Assembly (NCBI GenBank): GCA_946479475.1
Contig: CAMLGG010000009.1
Location: 1 to 43,281, forward strand
DNA length: 43,281 bases
Reading direction: 5' to 3'
Source of the DNA: an uncultured Ideonella sp.
Lineage (GTDB): Bacteria > Pseudomonadota > Gammaproteobacteria > Burkholderiales > Burkholderiaceae
Program-made: the position numbers and the translations under genes
Part shown: in pieces, positions 34,730 to 43,281 of the stretch
Layout of the letters: each line of letters begins with the position of its first letter
Numbering within the stretch: position 1 is the first letter of the stretch
The notes under the pieces: generated by a model
What the model was told of the DNA's origin: nothing
Databases searched by the model: none
Seen by the model: only the letters and a program-made list of their open reading frames with translations

Positions 34730-37700
34730 CTAGAACTTCACATGCACTGAGCGTACGGCGACGTTCGGGCTCGTCAAGGCCAGGTCCTTCAACTTGATGC
34801 TGCCGCCCAACGCGATGTCGCTGCCCACGCGGATGACCGCCACCAGGAGCATCACGCTGTCTGGCGTCGCGCTCGACAGATCGAGGTCGAAGCTGGCGAT
34901 GCCGGGCTGGACGTTGTTCAGCATCTGGCCGGTCAGGTCCACGCGGTGCGGATCGCCGGCGCCGCCCAGCACGAAGCTCCAGCCGGCGGTCAAGGCGGTC
35001 GCGGTCTTGCCGTCGGCCGAGTTGAGGACCTGGTTGACCGCATCGAGCCAGGGCAGGTCGGCCGAGAACCAGGTCGAGGCGTCGTTCCACTGCGCCACGT
35101 TGGTGGCGGCCGGGTCGACCCACTTCAGCAGCGTGACGCGCACCGTCGCGCCACCCACCGTGAAGCCGCCACGGTGGTGCACGACGACGTCGACCTTGTG
35201 CTGGGTGCGGGCGAGGTGGCACGAAGCCTGGTTGGCATCGCCCTCCTCCAGCTTCAGCGCGTAGTCGGCGAGGTCGGCCTCGGAAGGAAGGCCGGTCCCC
35301 CAGGGCTCGGCGGTGGCGTTCGCCGGCACGTTCATCGCCCCGCTCCACAGGGCGTTGTCGATCAGCACCGCACCGGCCGGAGGCACCTGTGGGGCAGGCG
35401 GCGGAGCGGGAGGCGGCGCGATGGGCGCGCCCAGGTCACGCAACACCTCGTTGAAGTAGGCGTCCCAGCGGCCGGTGGGCTGCACGCGCGGATCGTTGCG
35501 GCTGGCCCGCAGCGCGCTCTGGAAGCGCCTGAGCATCTCTTCATCGACGGCGGGCGAGCCGCGGTACCCGGGCTGCGTGGCGGGGTTGGCGAGCGCCTCG
35601 CGCGCGCGGCGCGGCCGCACGTCGGGGCTGCCGTGCCAGGAGCGGTCGGTCAGCAGGTCGCGCTTCTTCTCGACGGCCCGGTCGCGGTGGCGCAGGTCGT
35701 CGTCGTGGGCCCGCACGAAGGTCTTCGGCACGAGCGCCGGCTGGTCCAGCCGAAGCTCCCAGATGCCGCGGGCGGCGATGCCGGCGCGCAGCAGCACCAG
35801 AGTGCCGTCCTTGAAGATCTGCAGGTCCTCCACCGCCGCCTCGGGCAGGCCGTTGACGCGGCCGTTCCAGGCCCAGGTGGGCGCGTCAGCGCCGTGGTCG
35901 GTACGCACGCCGTGCCACACGCCCACGGTCGTGCCCACCCACACGTCCAGCGGGAAGTCGGGATGGCAGGCGATCGCGATCACCGGGGCCGGCACGCCTT
36001 TCGGGTCGGTGCGCAGCTTGGTCGGGAACCACTTGTCGGTGCCGTCGAACCACCACAAGGTGTCGACCTCGGGCTTGGTCTCGTGGCCGGTCGTGCCGAG
36101 ATAGATCGCGCCCAGGGTCCCGCGCACCACCCCGGGTCCGTCGAGGTTGACGCCGACGTCGGTCCACATCGGCGCGTCGTTCATCGAGGGCGGCACCGGC
36201 GGGCGCTTCTTCTCCTTGCCACCCGGGATCACGTCGACCGGCCGGACCTCCGCGGCGGTCCAGGTGCCCGGGGCACTGGCGTTGGCGGTGCGGGCGTAGC
36301 GCATGAGCTTGGTCTCGCCCAGCACCCAGGCGACGTCGGGCGTCTGCCATCGGCAAACCCGGATCACCTGGCCGAAGCTGTCCAGGCCGATGGTGGCCTT
36401 GGCCACCGCGCTCGTCGAGCCCGAGGGCAGGGTGAACCAGGTCCCGCCGAAATCCTCGGAGTACCAGACTCGTCGCGTGCCGACGATCAGCTGGCTGAAG
36501 TTCGCCGCACCGCGCTGGGCGGCGATGGTCGCCGCCTCGGAGTAGAAGGCCGCCTTGTCGCTCTCGGCCTTCGTCACCGGCAGCGCGCCCGGCGCGGGCA
36601 CGGTCTCCCAGCTGCCGCGGAAGTACTGGCGGAAGTAGCGGCCCGGGTTCAGCGGGTCGAGCGCCACGCCGCCGCCGTCGCCATCGCCATCGTGCCGCCA
36701 ATGCGAGCTCGATCGGCGGGTGATGACGCCGTTGTCCTGCAGGCCCGCGACGATGAAGCCCTCGCAGGTCGGATGGCAGGCGATGTAGTTCGACTCGATC
36801 ACCGCGAGGCCGTTGTTGACGGCATAGAAGCTCACCGCGGTGCCGGGCTTGTCGGAGCGGAACACGCCGCCGTCGCAGGCCACCCACATCCGGTTCCCGT
36901 TGTTGGTCCAGGCGATGTCGTGCACGTCGGCGTGCACGTTGACGCCGAGCATGAGCGGCGGATTCGGCGAGCCGAAGGTCAGCGCCCCCGCGTTCAGCGC
37001 CACGTCGCCCACCAGCACCGCGGCATCGTCGGTGTTGCCGCTGGCCAGCATGGGCGTGCCGTCGGGCTCGGTGGCGGCGAAGGTGGAGCCGCCGATCACG
37101 ACCCGGTCAGGCTGGGCCGGATGGGTCGCGACGACGATGTCGTAGAAGCCCTGGCCGACGCCCATGATCGCCGGCACGCCGGCCGTCACGAGCTCGAAGG
37201 TGGGCTGGGCATTGCCCGCGCATTTCACGCGCATCAGCTGCGGCGGATTGGTCGCATTCATGTCGCACAGCGCATAGAACTGCGATGGCGAGACGTCGGC
37301 CGGCACGCGCGCCAGCTGCCCCCGCGGCCCGCTGCCATCGGCGAACAAGGGCATGGGGATGATGGGCTTGAACTCGTTCGCACCCGCATCGCGGCACCAG
37401 AGGCCCGCCTTCGCGCCCTCCTGCACCCAGACCCACAGGCGCTCGGGCCGCGTGGCGCCGTCGCCCTTGGTCCACAGCACGTCGGAGCATTTGTCGGACA
37501 GCGTGTCGAAGGGCGCCTGCGCGACCTTGGTCCAGTCGCAGTCCAGGCCGCCGCCGGCGGGCCGCTGGAACAGGCCGATGGTGGTGGCAGACGCCCTCGT
37601 TGACGAGATTGTTCGCTTCGCGCACCCACGGGTCGTCGACACCGGCCGTCGCCGGATGCTGGGCGACGAGGATGCCGATGCCGGCTTCCGAGCGGCCGGG

Positions 37701-38228
37701 CTGGCCGCTGAAGGCATGCGTCGTCTCGCCGGTGCCGAGGTAGGCCACGTCGCTGGCCTCGGTGGCGCCGAAGGCCACCTCGATCGAGCCGCAGGCGTTG
37801 CGCTGCGCAGGGCGCTTGATGCCGGCCACCGGCGTGCTGGCGAAGCCACCGAGCGAGACCCAGTTCGCGCCGCCGTCCTTGCTGTACCAGACGCCGCCGT
37901 TGCCCGAGGCGGCGTAGAGCCGCTCGCCGTCCTTGTGCGCCGCCAGCATGTTGACCCGGCCGGCCACGCGGGCCGCGCCAATCGTCTGGCCACCGGTGAC
38001 GTTCACCGGGCCCAGCGGCTGCCACAGGAACTGGTTGTCGCCCACCGGGGCCTTGGCCACGACGCGGCCGCGGGCCGGCGCCCGCGTCGGCGCCAGCGCC
38101 TTGCGACCGGCCTCGCGAGCGCCATCGGGGTCGAACTCGCGCCGCGTCTTGCGCACGAAGCGGCCGCGCTCGGCGGGATGGTCGTCGTTCTCGTGGTGCG
38201 GCGATGGCGGCCAGGCGTAGCGGCTCAT
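34730..38228 (-). CDS. Asp-box (BNR) beta-propeller protein, frameshifted at about 37589
   Basis: Two overlapping frames encode one continuous protein of about 1165 residues. Codons 1-213 run from the ATG at 38228 (MSRYAWPPSPHHEND) to VREANNLVNEGV. The reading then needs to skip one base near 37589 to continue as ATTIGLFQRPAGGGLDCDW to the stop at 34730. Asp-boxes such as SKDGGANW (from residue 116) and SEDFGGTW indicate a sialidase/VPS10-like propeller; no sialidase catalytic set is evident. The last 170 residues form a beta-rich domain (VDVVVHHRGGFTVGGATVRV, ending VAVRSVHVKF). No signal peptide is seen. GAGGGG precedes the start. It is 36 bp upstream of the CHAT gene. The shift may be a sequencing indel or a real lesion; no programmed-frameshift signal is apparent. 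Confidence 0.8.
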
Positions 38229-38241
38229 TGGAGCCCCTCGC

Positions 38242-38257
38242 CCGACGAGTACGTCGG
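38242..38257. repeat. Short hairpins in the spacer upstream of the Asp-box gene
   Basis: CCGACG-AGTA-CGTCGG is a perfect 6-bp stem with a four-base loop, 13 bp before the start of the Asp-box gene. A near-palindromic ATCCCCC/GGGGGAT follows at 38261-38275. The 117-bp spacer is the largest gap in the four-gene operon, so these could attenuate or stabilise the transcript. Confidence 0.4.
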
Positions 38258-38345
38258 TCGATCCCCCGGGGGGATGCGGGCCGGCTTGGGAGCGGCCCTG
38301 CGCTCGGCCCGGCGATAGGGGTTTGACCCAGGATGTCTCATCGAT

Positions 38346-41300
38346 CTACTCCCCTTGCGGCTTGTCGGGCGCGACGCGGATCCAGCCCTCGCGGAACTCG
38401 GCCGGCGTGTCGGGCAGGAGAGCAGTCTGCGTGGCCGCGAGGATCGCGTCGGTGCGCCAGGTGGCGGGCGTGTCGCGCCAGAGGAAGTTCTGGTCCTTGC
38501 CGAAGACCGAGACCTTGGGCAGGCGCACCTGGCCGTCCTTGGCGAGGTCGGTCTCGACCAGCACCGGCCCGGTGCGCAAGGAAGGCGCGATGGCCGCCAG
38601 GCCGGGCCCGACCCAGTCGCGCGCCAGCGAGATCGCCTTGCGCGGCAGCACGCCGGAGCTCAGCGTGGCCTTGCCGGTCGGATGCATGAACAGCGTCAGC
38701 GTGACCGTCTGGCCCAGGTGCAGCAGCAGGGTGTCGTCCTCGTCCTTGCCGGCGATGTAGGGATGGGTGATGGGCCGCTTGGCCGGCAGGCCGCTGGCCT
38801 GGGCGTAAAGGCCGAGGTGGCCGCGGCTGCGGCCGCTCTCGGTGGCCGCGCCGGCGATGGCCTTGTCGACCAGGCGGAAGCGCGAGTAGTCGTCGTCGAC
38901 GAAGAAGCCGAGCAGCCCGTCGTCGCTGCGGGTGATCTCGCCGATGCGAACGGGGAAGGCGTAGGCCCTCGCCCTTTTCTCGGCGGCCTCCCATTCGTCC
39001 GCGCGGTCGGGATCGGACAGGTCCACGTCGACCGGTGGGCGCAGTTCCAGCCGCAGCTGCGCCCGCACCACCGCGACCGGGCGGCCCACCAGGCCGGCCA
39101 CGTGCTCGCTGCCCATCGCGGCGAAGGTGTCCACGCTCCACAGCGTGGTGTCGATCGAGCGCAGCAAGGCGGACAGCGCGGACTCGGCGTTCGCGTCACT
39201 GACGTCGGCCGGTGCACCGGCGCGCGCCGAGGCGTCGGCCGCGACCAGGCCCGCGGCGAAGCGCCCGAGCACTTGCTGCGCGGGCGTCAGGCCGAAGAGC
39301 GGCCCCGCATCGGCCGGGCCGGTGCGGCCGGCAGCGATCTCCCACATCACGCCGCCGCTGGCGGCCTCGTGCAGCAGCTCGCCGATGGGCGCGCCGTCGA
39401 CGCCGAAGACCTCGAGGCTCTCGTCGAGGTGGTCGGGCATGACGAAGCCCGCGACCGGGTTCACCTGCAGCGATGCCTCGATCTGGTCGACACTCGCCTC
39501 GACGCCCTCGGCGCCCGCCGGCGTGGCCGAATCCACCAGCCGAAGCAGCCAGCGCGCGGGCCGCAACAGGCGAGGCGCCATCTCCAATGCGCCGGGCCGC
39601 TCGGTGCGGGTCGATCGCGTCGGCACCTGCACCTGCGACAAGGGCACGTCCAGCGTGCGGCCGAAGGCATCCAGCAGCCGCGCCTGGCTCAGGGCGACAG
39701 AACCGGCAAGCAGCGCGTAGGGCGCGCTTTGCGGCGCGGGATGGTCGACACCGCCACCGGCGCTCGCAGGCCGGCGCAGGCCGTCGGCCGCGGCGAAACC
39801 GAGCAGCTGGTTGCGAACACCGTCCAGCGCGGCGGTGACGACGTCGAGATTGCGCACCGCCTCGTCGAGCACGCGGTACGAGTCCTCGGTCTTCTCGTCG
39901 ACCAGGCCGGCGTCGGCGGCATCGAGCGCATCCTCGGCGATGAGCCAGTCCGAGATCGCGTCGTGAAGCGTGTTGGCCGCGCCGACCGTGAGCTGGGAAC
40001 GGCCACGCAGCACCACCGAGTCCCCCACGATGTCGGTCGTGTCGGCGTCCAGGTCGACGGCACCTAGCTTCCAGGCCTCCAGCGTCGGCGGGTCCAGGCC
40101 CTCGACCTTGAGCTCCCATTCGAGCCACATCGGCACCCAGGGCTGGGCCCAGGTCGTGACGCCGACCAGGTCGGGATCCGCGCCCTTGTAGAGCGAGAAG
40201 CGCGCGAGCTCGTCGGCCATCATCATCTGCTGCTGCCGAACGCCCGGCTCGATCGGCGAGAAGCCGCCGCCGCCCGCGGCCTTCGTGCGCACCCTCGCCA
40301 CCTTCGTGCGGTTCGCGTTCGGGTGGAAGGCGACGGTCGCGCCGTCGTAGGTGCCGTCGGCACCGAAGCGCATCACCGACTCCGCCTGCAGGCGGCGGAA
40401 GACCGCGCCGCGGATCTCGTCCGAAGGCGCGACCGCATTGGCCAGCCAGGCATGGTGGTAGGGGTCGTGCAGCAGCAGCTCGCGGGCCAGGGTGGTGACC
40501 TCGGGCGGGATGGAGCCGTTGCCGAGCGAGCGAACGAAGCGGTCCTTGGCAATCACGCCGGCGATCTCGTCGATCACGTGCGAGGGCCAGCGGCAGGTCA
40601 GCTTGCCGTCGGCCGAGCCGCGGCCGTCGTTGCCGTGGCGCAGGCTGCGCGCGGCGCCGCGGATGGCCACCATCGGCTCGGTCGGGAAGGTGAAGCGCGG
40701 CGCCGGCCGGTCGACCACGCGCGCCTCGGTGGGCGCGAGCACCTCGCCCACGCGCGAGCGCGAGAGATCCTTGATCACCGCCGCGCTCGCTTCGATCAGG
40801 TTGGGCTTGTACTGCGTGGCGAAGGCCATCTGGCTGTTGAACTGCTGGCTGCCGCCGGCCGCCTTCGCCTGCAGTCCCTGGGGCTTCAGGGCCTTCTGCT
40901 GCGCGAAGGCCCGCGTCTGGATGCCGGCCTGGGAAGCACGGGTTCGGCCCAGGCCCAGGCCGCCGACGCCGCCCGTCTGCACGCGCTGCAGGTAGCGGTC
41001 GGTGCCGGCCGAGCCGCTGGGCAGCGACTGGAAGGCCACCGCATGCTCGCGATCCTCCAGCTCGGCGATGCCGTCGGGCGAGCCCAGCCGGTTGACCTTC
41101 TGCGCGGTGAAGGCGCCGAGCAGGCGCTCGGTCGAACGGCGCTCGTCGGGGTTGGCCTGCGCCGGCGAGGCGAAGGCCGCGAGCAGGTCGTCGTCGTGGT
41201 GGCCCATGGCCACGCCCAGCGTCGAGGCGGAGGGCCGGCGGTCGATCAGCACGCTGCCCGAGACGGGCACGCCGTAGATCGCGCCGTGCAGCAGCGACGA

Positions 41301-42440
41301 GCGCAGGTGCCAGGGCTCGGCGACATAGCGATGCGCGGCATCGGCGGCGAAGGCCGAGTTGGCCTGCAGCACCGGCTGTTCGATGAAGGTTGCTGCGATC
41401 GGCGTGAACGCGGACACCTGCTGCGCGGCCTTGCGATGGGGGACGTCCGGCACCTCGAAAGGACGCGGGCTGGACCACCGGTCCGCCGTCGTCAGGCCCA
41501 GCGCCTTGCGCAGGTCGAACTGCGCCTTGGCCTCCTGCAGCGCCCACTGCTCATCGCCCCACTCGTACAGCAGGCGCCAGCGCAGCTTGTCGAGCAGCTC
41601 GTGCAGGCTCGCATCGCTGCGTGCCGAATCGAGGGCGTCGAGCGCCGGGTCGCTCCACCAGCCGGCGACGAGGTAGGCGGCGCAGTTCTCGTCGACGCCC
41701 TTGGGCGCGAGCGCGGCCACGTCGGCGAGCGGGTCGTGCATGGCGAAGCGGTTGAGCACCGCGTCGTAGGCCGCGGCCCAGCTGACCGAGCCGCCGACCG
41801 TGCCGGTGAGCGCCTCGCGGTCGAGCTTCACGCCGGCGATGGGCGCGTTCTGCGAGGCGCTGCCGCCCTCGGTCCAGCTGCCCAGCGGGATGGCCGCCGC
41901 GCGGTCGGCCTCCAGCACCCAGCCGGTCAGCACGACCTCGCGCGAGCCGAGCGGCAGCAGCGCGCGCAGCACCACCCAGCGGTCGGGCAGGCGGGGCAGC
42001 GTCAGGCGGTTGGCGCTGCCGTCGTCGCGCTGGTCGAGCCGGCCGCGCAGCAGGGCATCGGGCATGGCCCAGTGCAGGTGCACGCCGGCGGGGCGGGGCT
42101 CGCCTTCGGCGAAGGGCGGCGGGAAGCCGTCGTCGGGGTTCTCGAGGTCCTGGCCGTTCGGGTCGGCCAGCAGCATCGGCAGGCGGACGAAGGCCTCCTT
42201 GTGGCCCGGCGGGATGTAGAGCGCCTGCACGTCGATGGGCACCAGCAGGCGGCGCTCGCGCAGCAGGTACTTGTCCCAGGTGGCGATCTCGCCGAGGTCC
42301 ATCGCGGCCCGGTCGGCGGCGAGGAAGCGCTTGTCGCGCAGCAGCTGCCGCGTGTCCTCGGGGGGCAGCTGCAGGCGCAGGTCGCCCTGGCGCAGCAGCG
42401 GCGGCGTGCCGAGGCGGTCGAGGCCAGCCTTCGCCTTCAT
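38346..42440 (-). CDS. 1364-residue protein of unknown function in the CHAT operon
   Basis: Start ATG at 42440 (MKAKAGLDRLGTPPLLRQGD), overlapping the upstream stop as ATGA; an upstream in-frame start at 42482 is inside the neighbour. No signal peptide or transmembrane segment is seen. The N-terminal part has a distinctive stretch (LLVPIDVQALYIPPG, then PAGVHLHWAMPDALLRGRLD and DRWVVLRALLPLGSREVVLT). The middle is Gln/Ala-rich (TRAFAQQKALKPQGLQAKAA). The C-terminal part is helical, then beta-rich (LGFFVDDDYSRFRLV, TLLLHLGQTVTLTLFMHPTG). I do not recognise a family. The size, Asp/Trp-rich segments and lack of catalytic motifs suggest a structural or scaffolding role. Translational coupling to the gene at the right edge ties it to the same system. 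Confidence 0.85.
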   Translation of the reverse strand: MKAKAGLDRLGTPPLLRQGDLRLQLPPEDTRQLLRDKRFLAADRAAMDLGEIATWDKYLLRERRLLVPIDVQALYIPPGHKEAFVRLPMLLADPNGQDLENPDDGFPPPFAEGEPRPAGVHLHWAMPDALLRGRLDQRDDGSANRLTLPRLPDRWVVLRALLPLGSREVVLTGWVLEADRAAAIPLGSWTEGGSASQNAPIAGVKLDREALTGTVGGSVSWAAAYDAVLNRFAMHDPLADVAALAPKGVDENCAAYLVAGWWSDPALDALDSARSDASLHELLDKLRWRLLYEWGDEQWALQEAKAQFDLRKALGLTTADRWSSPRPFEVPDVPHRKAAQQVSAFTPIAATFIEQPVLQANSAFAADAAHRYVAEPWHLRSSLLHGAIYGVPVSGSVLIDRRPSASTLGVAMGHHDDDLLAAFASPAQANPDERRSTERLLGAFTAQKVNRLGSPDGIAELEDREHAVAFQSLPSGSAGTDRYLQRVQTGGVGGLGLGRTRASQAGIQTRAFAQQKALKPQGLQAKAAGGSQQFNSQMAFATQYKPNLIEASAAVIKDLSRSRVGEVLAPTEARVVDRPAPRFTFPTEPMVAIRGAARSLRHGNDGRGSADGKLTCRWPSHVIDEIAGVIAKDRFVRSLGNGSIPPEVTTLARELLLHDPYHHAWLANAVAPSDEIRGAVFRRLQAESVMRFGADGTYDGATVAFHPNANRTKVARVRTKAAGGGGFSPIEPGVRQQQMMMADELARFSLYKGADPDLVGVTTWAQPWVPMWLEWELKVEGLDPPTLEAWKLGAVDLDADTTDIVGDSVVLRGRSQLTVGAANTLHDAISDWLIAEDALDAADAGLVDEKTEDSYRVLDEAVRNLDVVTAALDGVRNQLLGFAAADGLRRPASAGGGVDHPAPQSAPYALLAGSVALSQARLLDAFGRTLDVPLSQVQVPTRSTRTERPGALEMAPRLLRPARWLLRLVDSATPAGAEGVEASVDQIEASLQVNPVAGFVMPDHLDESLEVFGVDGAPIGELLHEAASGGVMWEIAAGRTGPADAGPLFGLTPAQQVLGRFAAGLVAADASARAGAPADVSDANAESALSALLRSIDTTLWSVDTFAAMGSEHVAGLVGRPVAVVRAQLRLELRPPVDVDLSDPDRADEWEAAEKRARAYAFPVRIGEITRSDDGLLGFFVDDDYSRFRLVDKAIAGAATESGRSRGHLGLYAQASGLPAKRPITHPYIAGKDEDDTLLLHLGQTVTLTLFMHPTGKATLSSGVLPRKAISLARDWVGPGLAAIAPSLRTGPVLVETDLAKDGQVRLPKVSVFGKDQNFLWRDTPATWRTDAILAATQTALLPDTPAEFREGWIRVAPDKPQGE

Positions 42441-43281
42441 GGCTGCACCTTCTCCATGTAGTTGACGACCTGGTCCTTCCACGCGCTCAGGCCAATGGCC
42501 ACCTGGAACTTGTCCAGCTCGTAGAACTGCGAGCCCTCGGTCTCCTTGGGGTCGCCGAAGACCTGGCGGTAGGGGAAGCGCAGCATCTCCAGCGCGAACT
42601 CGTGCGGCTGCAGCTGGGGCGGGCCCACGGGCGGCGCCGCGGCGGCGAGGCGCTCGTTGAGCTTCTTCAGGTCGATCACGCCCGGCGCGTTGGGGCGGAA
42701 GGGCACGACCACCGAGTTGTTCACCGTGAACGGATCCTCCGGGTCGGAGGGCGTGCCGTTCTTGTTGACGAGGTTGCCGGTGTTTTTGTCGCGCAGGCGG
42801 ACCTTGCGGGTGCCCGAAGGGCTCTGCGGATCGGTGCGCACGCCGAACTGGATGCCCTGGCGCGGCTCCTCGATGTGCACCACCGCCGGCACGCCGTCGA
42901 ACAGCACCAGCAGCACGGCCGGCGCGAGCCGCTCCATGCGCAGCACCTTCATCCGCTCGGGGTTGGACTCGGCCTCGGTGGTCAGCGCGTCGTCCTTGAC
43001 CACGTCGCGCGAGTAGGCCCGCACGTGCAGGTTGGGCCAGCCCGAGACGGCGCGCGAGCGCAGCAGGAAGCCGGTGATGGTGCCGCTGCCCGCCTTGAGC
43101 ATCTCCTCGCCCTGCGGCTGGCGCGCGAAGCGCTCGGCCTCGTCGATCTCGTTGCGCAAGGTCGGATAGACCGCCTCGAGCTGCGTGCGGTCGGCCGTGG
43201 TGATGGTGCCCACGCTCAAGGCGCCCTGCACCAGCGCGTCGGTCCAGGCGCGGTCGATGTAGAAGAAGCGGATCGATTCGA
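42437..43281 (-). CDS. First visible gene of the CHAT operon, 5' end cut by window edge, function unknown
   Basis: The frame is open to the right edge, reading ESIRFFYIDRAWTDALVQGA at the cut, so the true start lies outside. A GTG at 43229-43231 would be an internal start in the middle of this conserved-looking stretch and is not favoured. About 281 codons are visible. The sequence includes GEEMLKAGSGTITGFLLRSR, VSGWPNLHVRAYSRDV, APAVLLVLFDGVPAVVHIEE, a Pro-rich hinge (AAAAPPVGPPQLQPHE) and a C-terminal FALEMLRFPYRQVFGDP helix. It appears cytosolic and mixed alpha/beta. I recognise no family. Its stop overlaps the start of the 1364-residue protein (ATGA), so it belongs to the same transcript. 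Confidence 0.8.
   Translation of the reverse strand, partial: ESIRFFYIDRAWTDALVQGALSVGTITTADRTQLEAVYPTLRNEIDEAERFARQPQGEEMLKAGSGTITGFLLRSRAVSGWPNLHVRAYSRDVVKDDALTTEAESNPERMKVLRMERLAPAVLLVLFDGVPAVVHIEEPRQGIQFGVRTDPQSPSGTRKVRLRDKNTGNLVNKNGTPSDPEDPFTVNNSVVVPFRPNAPGVIDLKKLNERLAAAAPPVGPPQLQPHEFALEMLRFPYRQVFGDPKETEGSQFYELDKFQVAIGLSAWKDQVVNYMEKVQP

Noticed and set aside
37575..37600. Programmed ribosomal frameshift in the Asp-box gene
   Set aside because: No slippery heptamer, no in-frame stop at the shift point and no Shine-Dalgarno-like stimulator; an indel is the simpler explanation.

Overview
The window is about 43 kb of very GC-rich DNA with tightly packed, often overlapping genes. Gene content and style point to a betaproteobacterium of the order Burkholderiales, probably near the Rubrivivax/Leptothrix/Methylibium group. 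The signs are the MoxR and CoxE-like VWA proteins, TamA/TamB, a cytochrome c4, and a C/G-rich intergenic hairpin block of a kind common in that order. This placement is inferred from protein style; no marker gene was compared. I see no IS element, prophage or CRISPR array.

Layout. (1) 1-3.5 kb: the 5' part of an HD-GYP protein, a hexapeptide-repeat acetyltransferase and a di-haem cytochrome c4, all on the minus strand. The cytochrome is divergent from a MoxR ATPase, and their two -10 elements lie back to back. (2) 3.5-7.7 kb: a GNAT acetyltransferase, then a five-gene minus-strand operon. In transcription order it is a Tat-exported substrate-binding protein, a SCO copper chaperone, a membrane-anchored cupredoxin-like protein, an ABC permease and an ABC ATPase. 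(3) 7.8-17.3 kb, plus strand: S9 peptidase, VWA protein, tamA, tamB (outer-membrane translocation and assembly module). (4) 17.3-20.4 kb: a hairpin-rich spacer, a secreted protein with three cysteine-pair repeats, a phosphoribosyltransferase/erythromycin-esterase operon, and tRNA-Arg(CCT). (5) 20.5-26.5 kb: a membrane protein, an OmpR-type regulator coupled to a soluble hybrid PAS kinase, a convergent single-domain globin, a VOC protein and a divergent serine hydroxymethyltransferase-like enzyme. (6) 26.7-28.7 kb: a multicopper oxidase.

(7) 28.7 kb to the right edge is the most unusual part: a minus-strand operon of very large proteins. In transcription order it holds a gene entering from the right edge, a 1364-residue protein I do not recognise, an approximately 1165-residue Asp-box beta-propeller protein that carries a frameshift in this sequence, and a 1997-residue protein. 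The last combines two complete alpha/beta-hydrolase triads (S292, D484 or D486, H516; and S675, D863, H886) with a CHAT caspase-like protease domain (H1426/C1470) and a helical C-terminal region. I know of no described system with this architecture. By analogy with other CHAT proteins it may be a protease-gated lipase module, which is inference.

Copper is a secondary theme (SCO, cupredoxin-like protein, multicopper oxidase), along with haem proteins (cytochrome c4, globin). The SCO/cupredoxin/ABC operon is a second candidate for an undescribed system.
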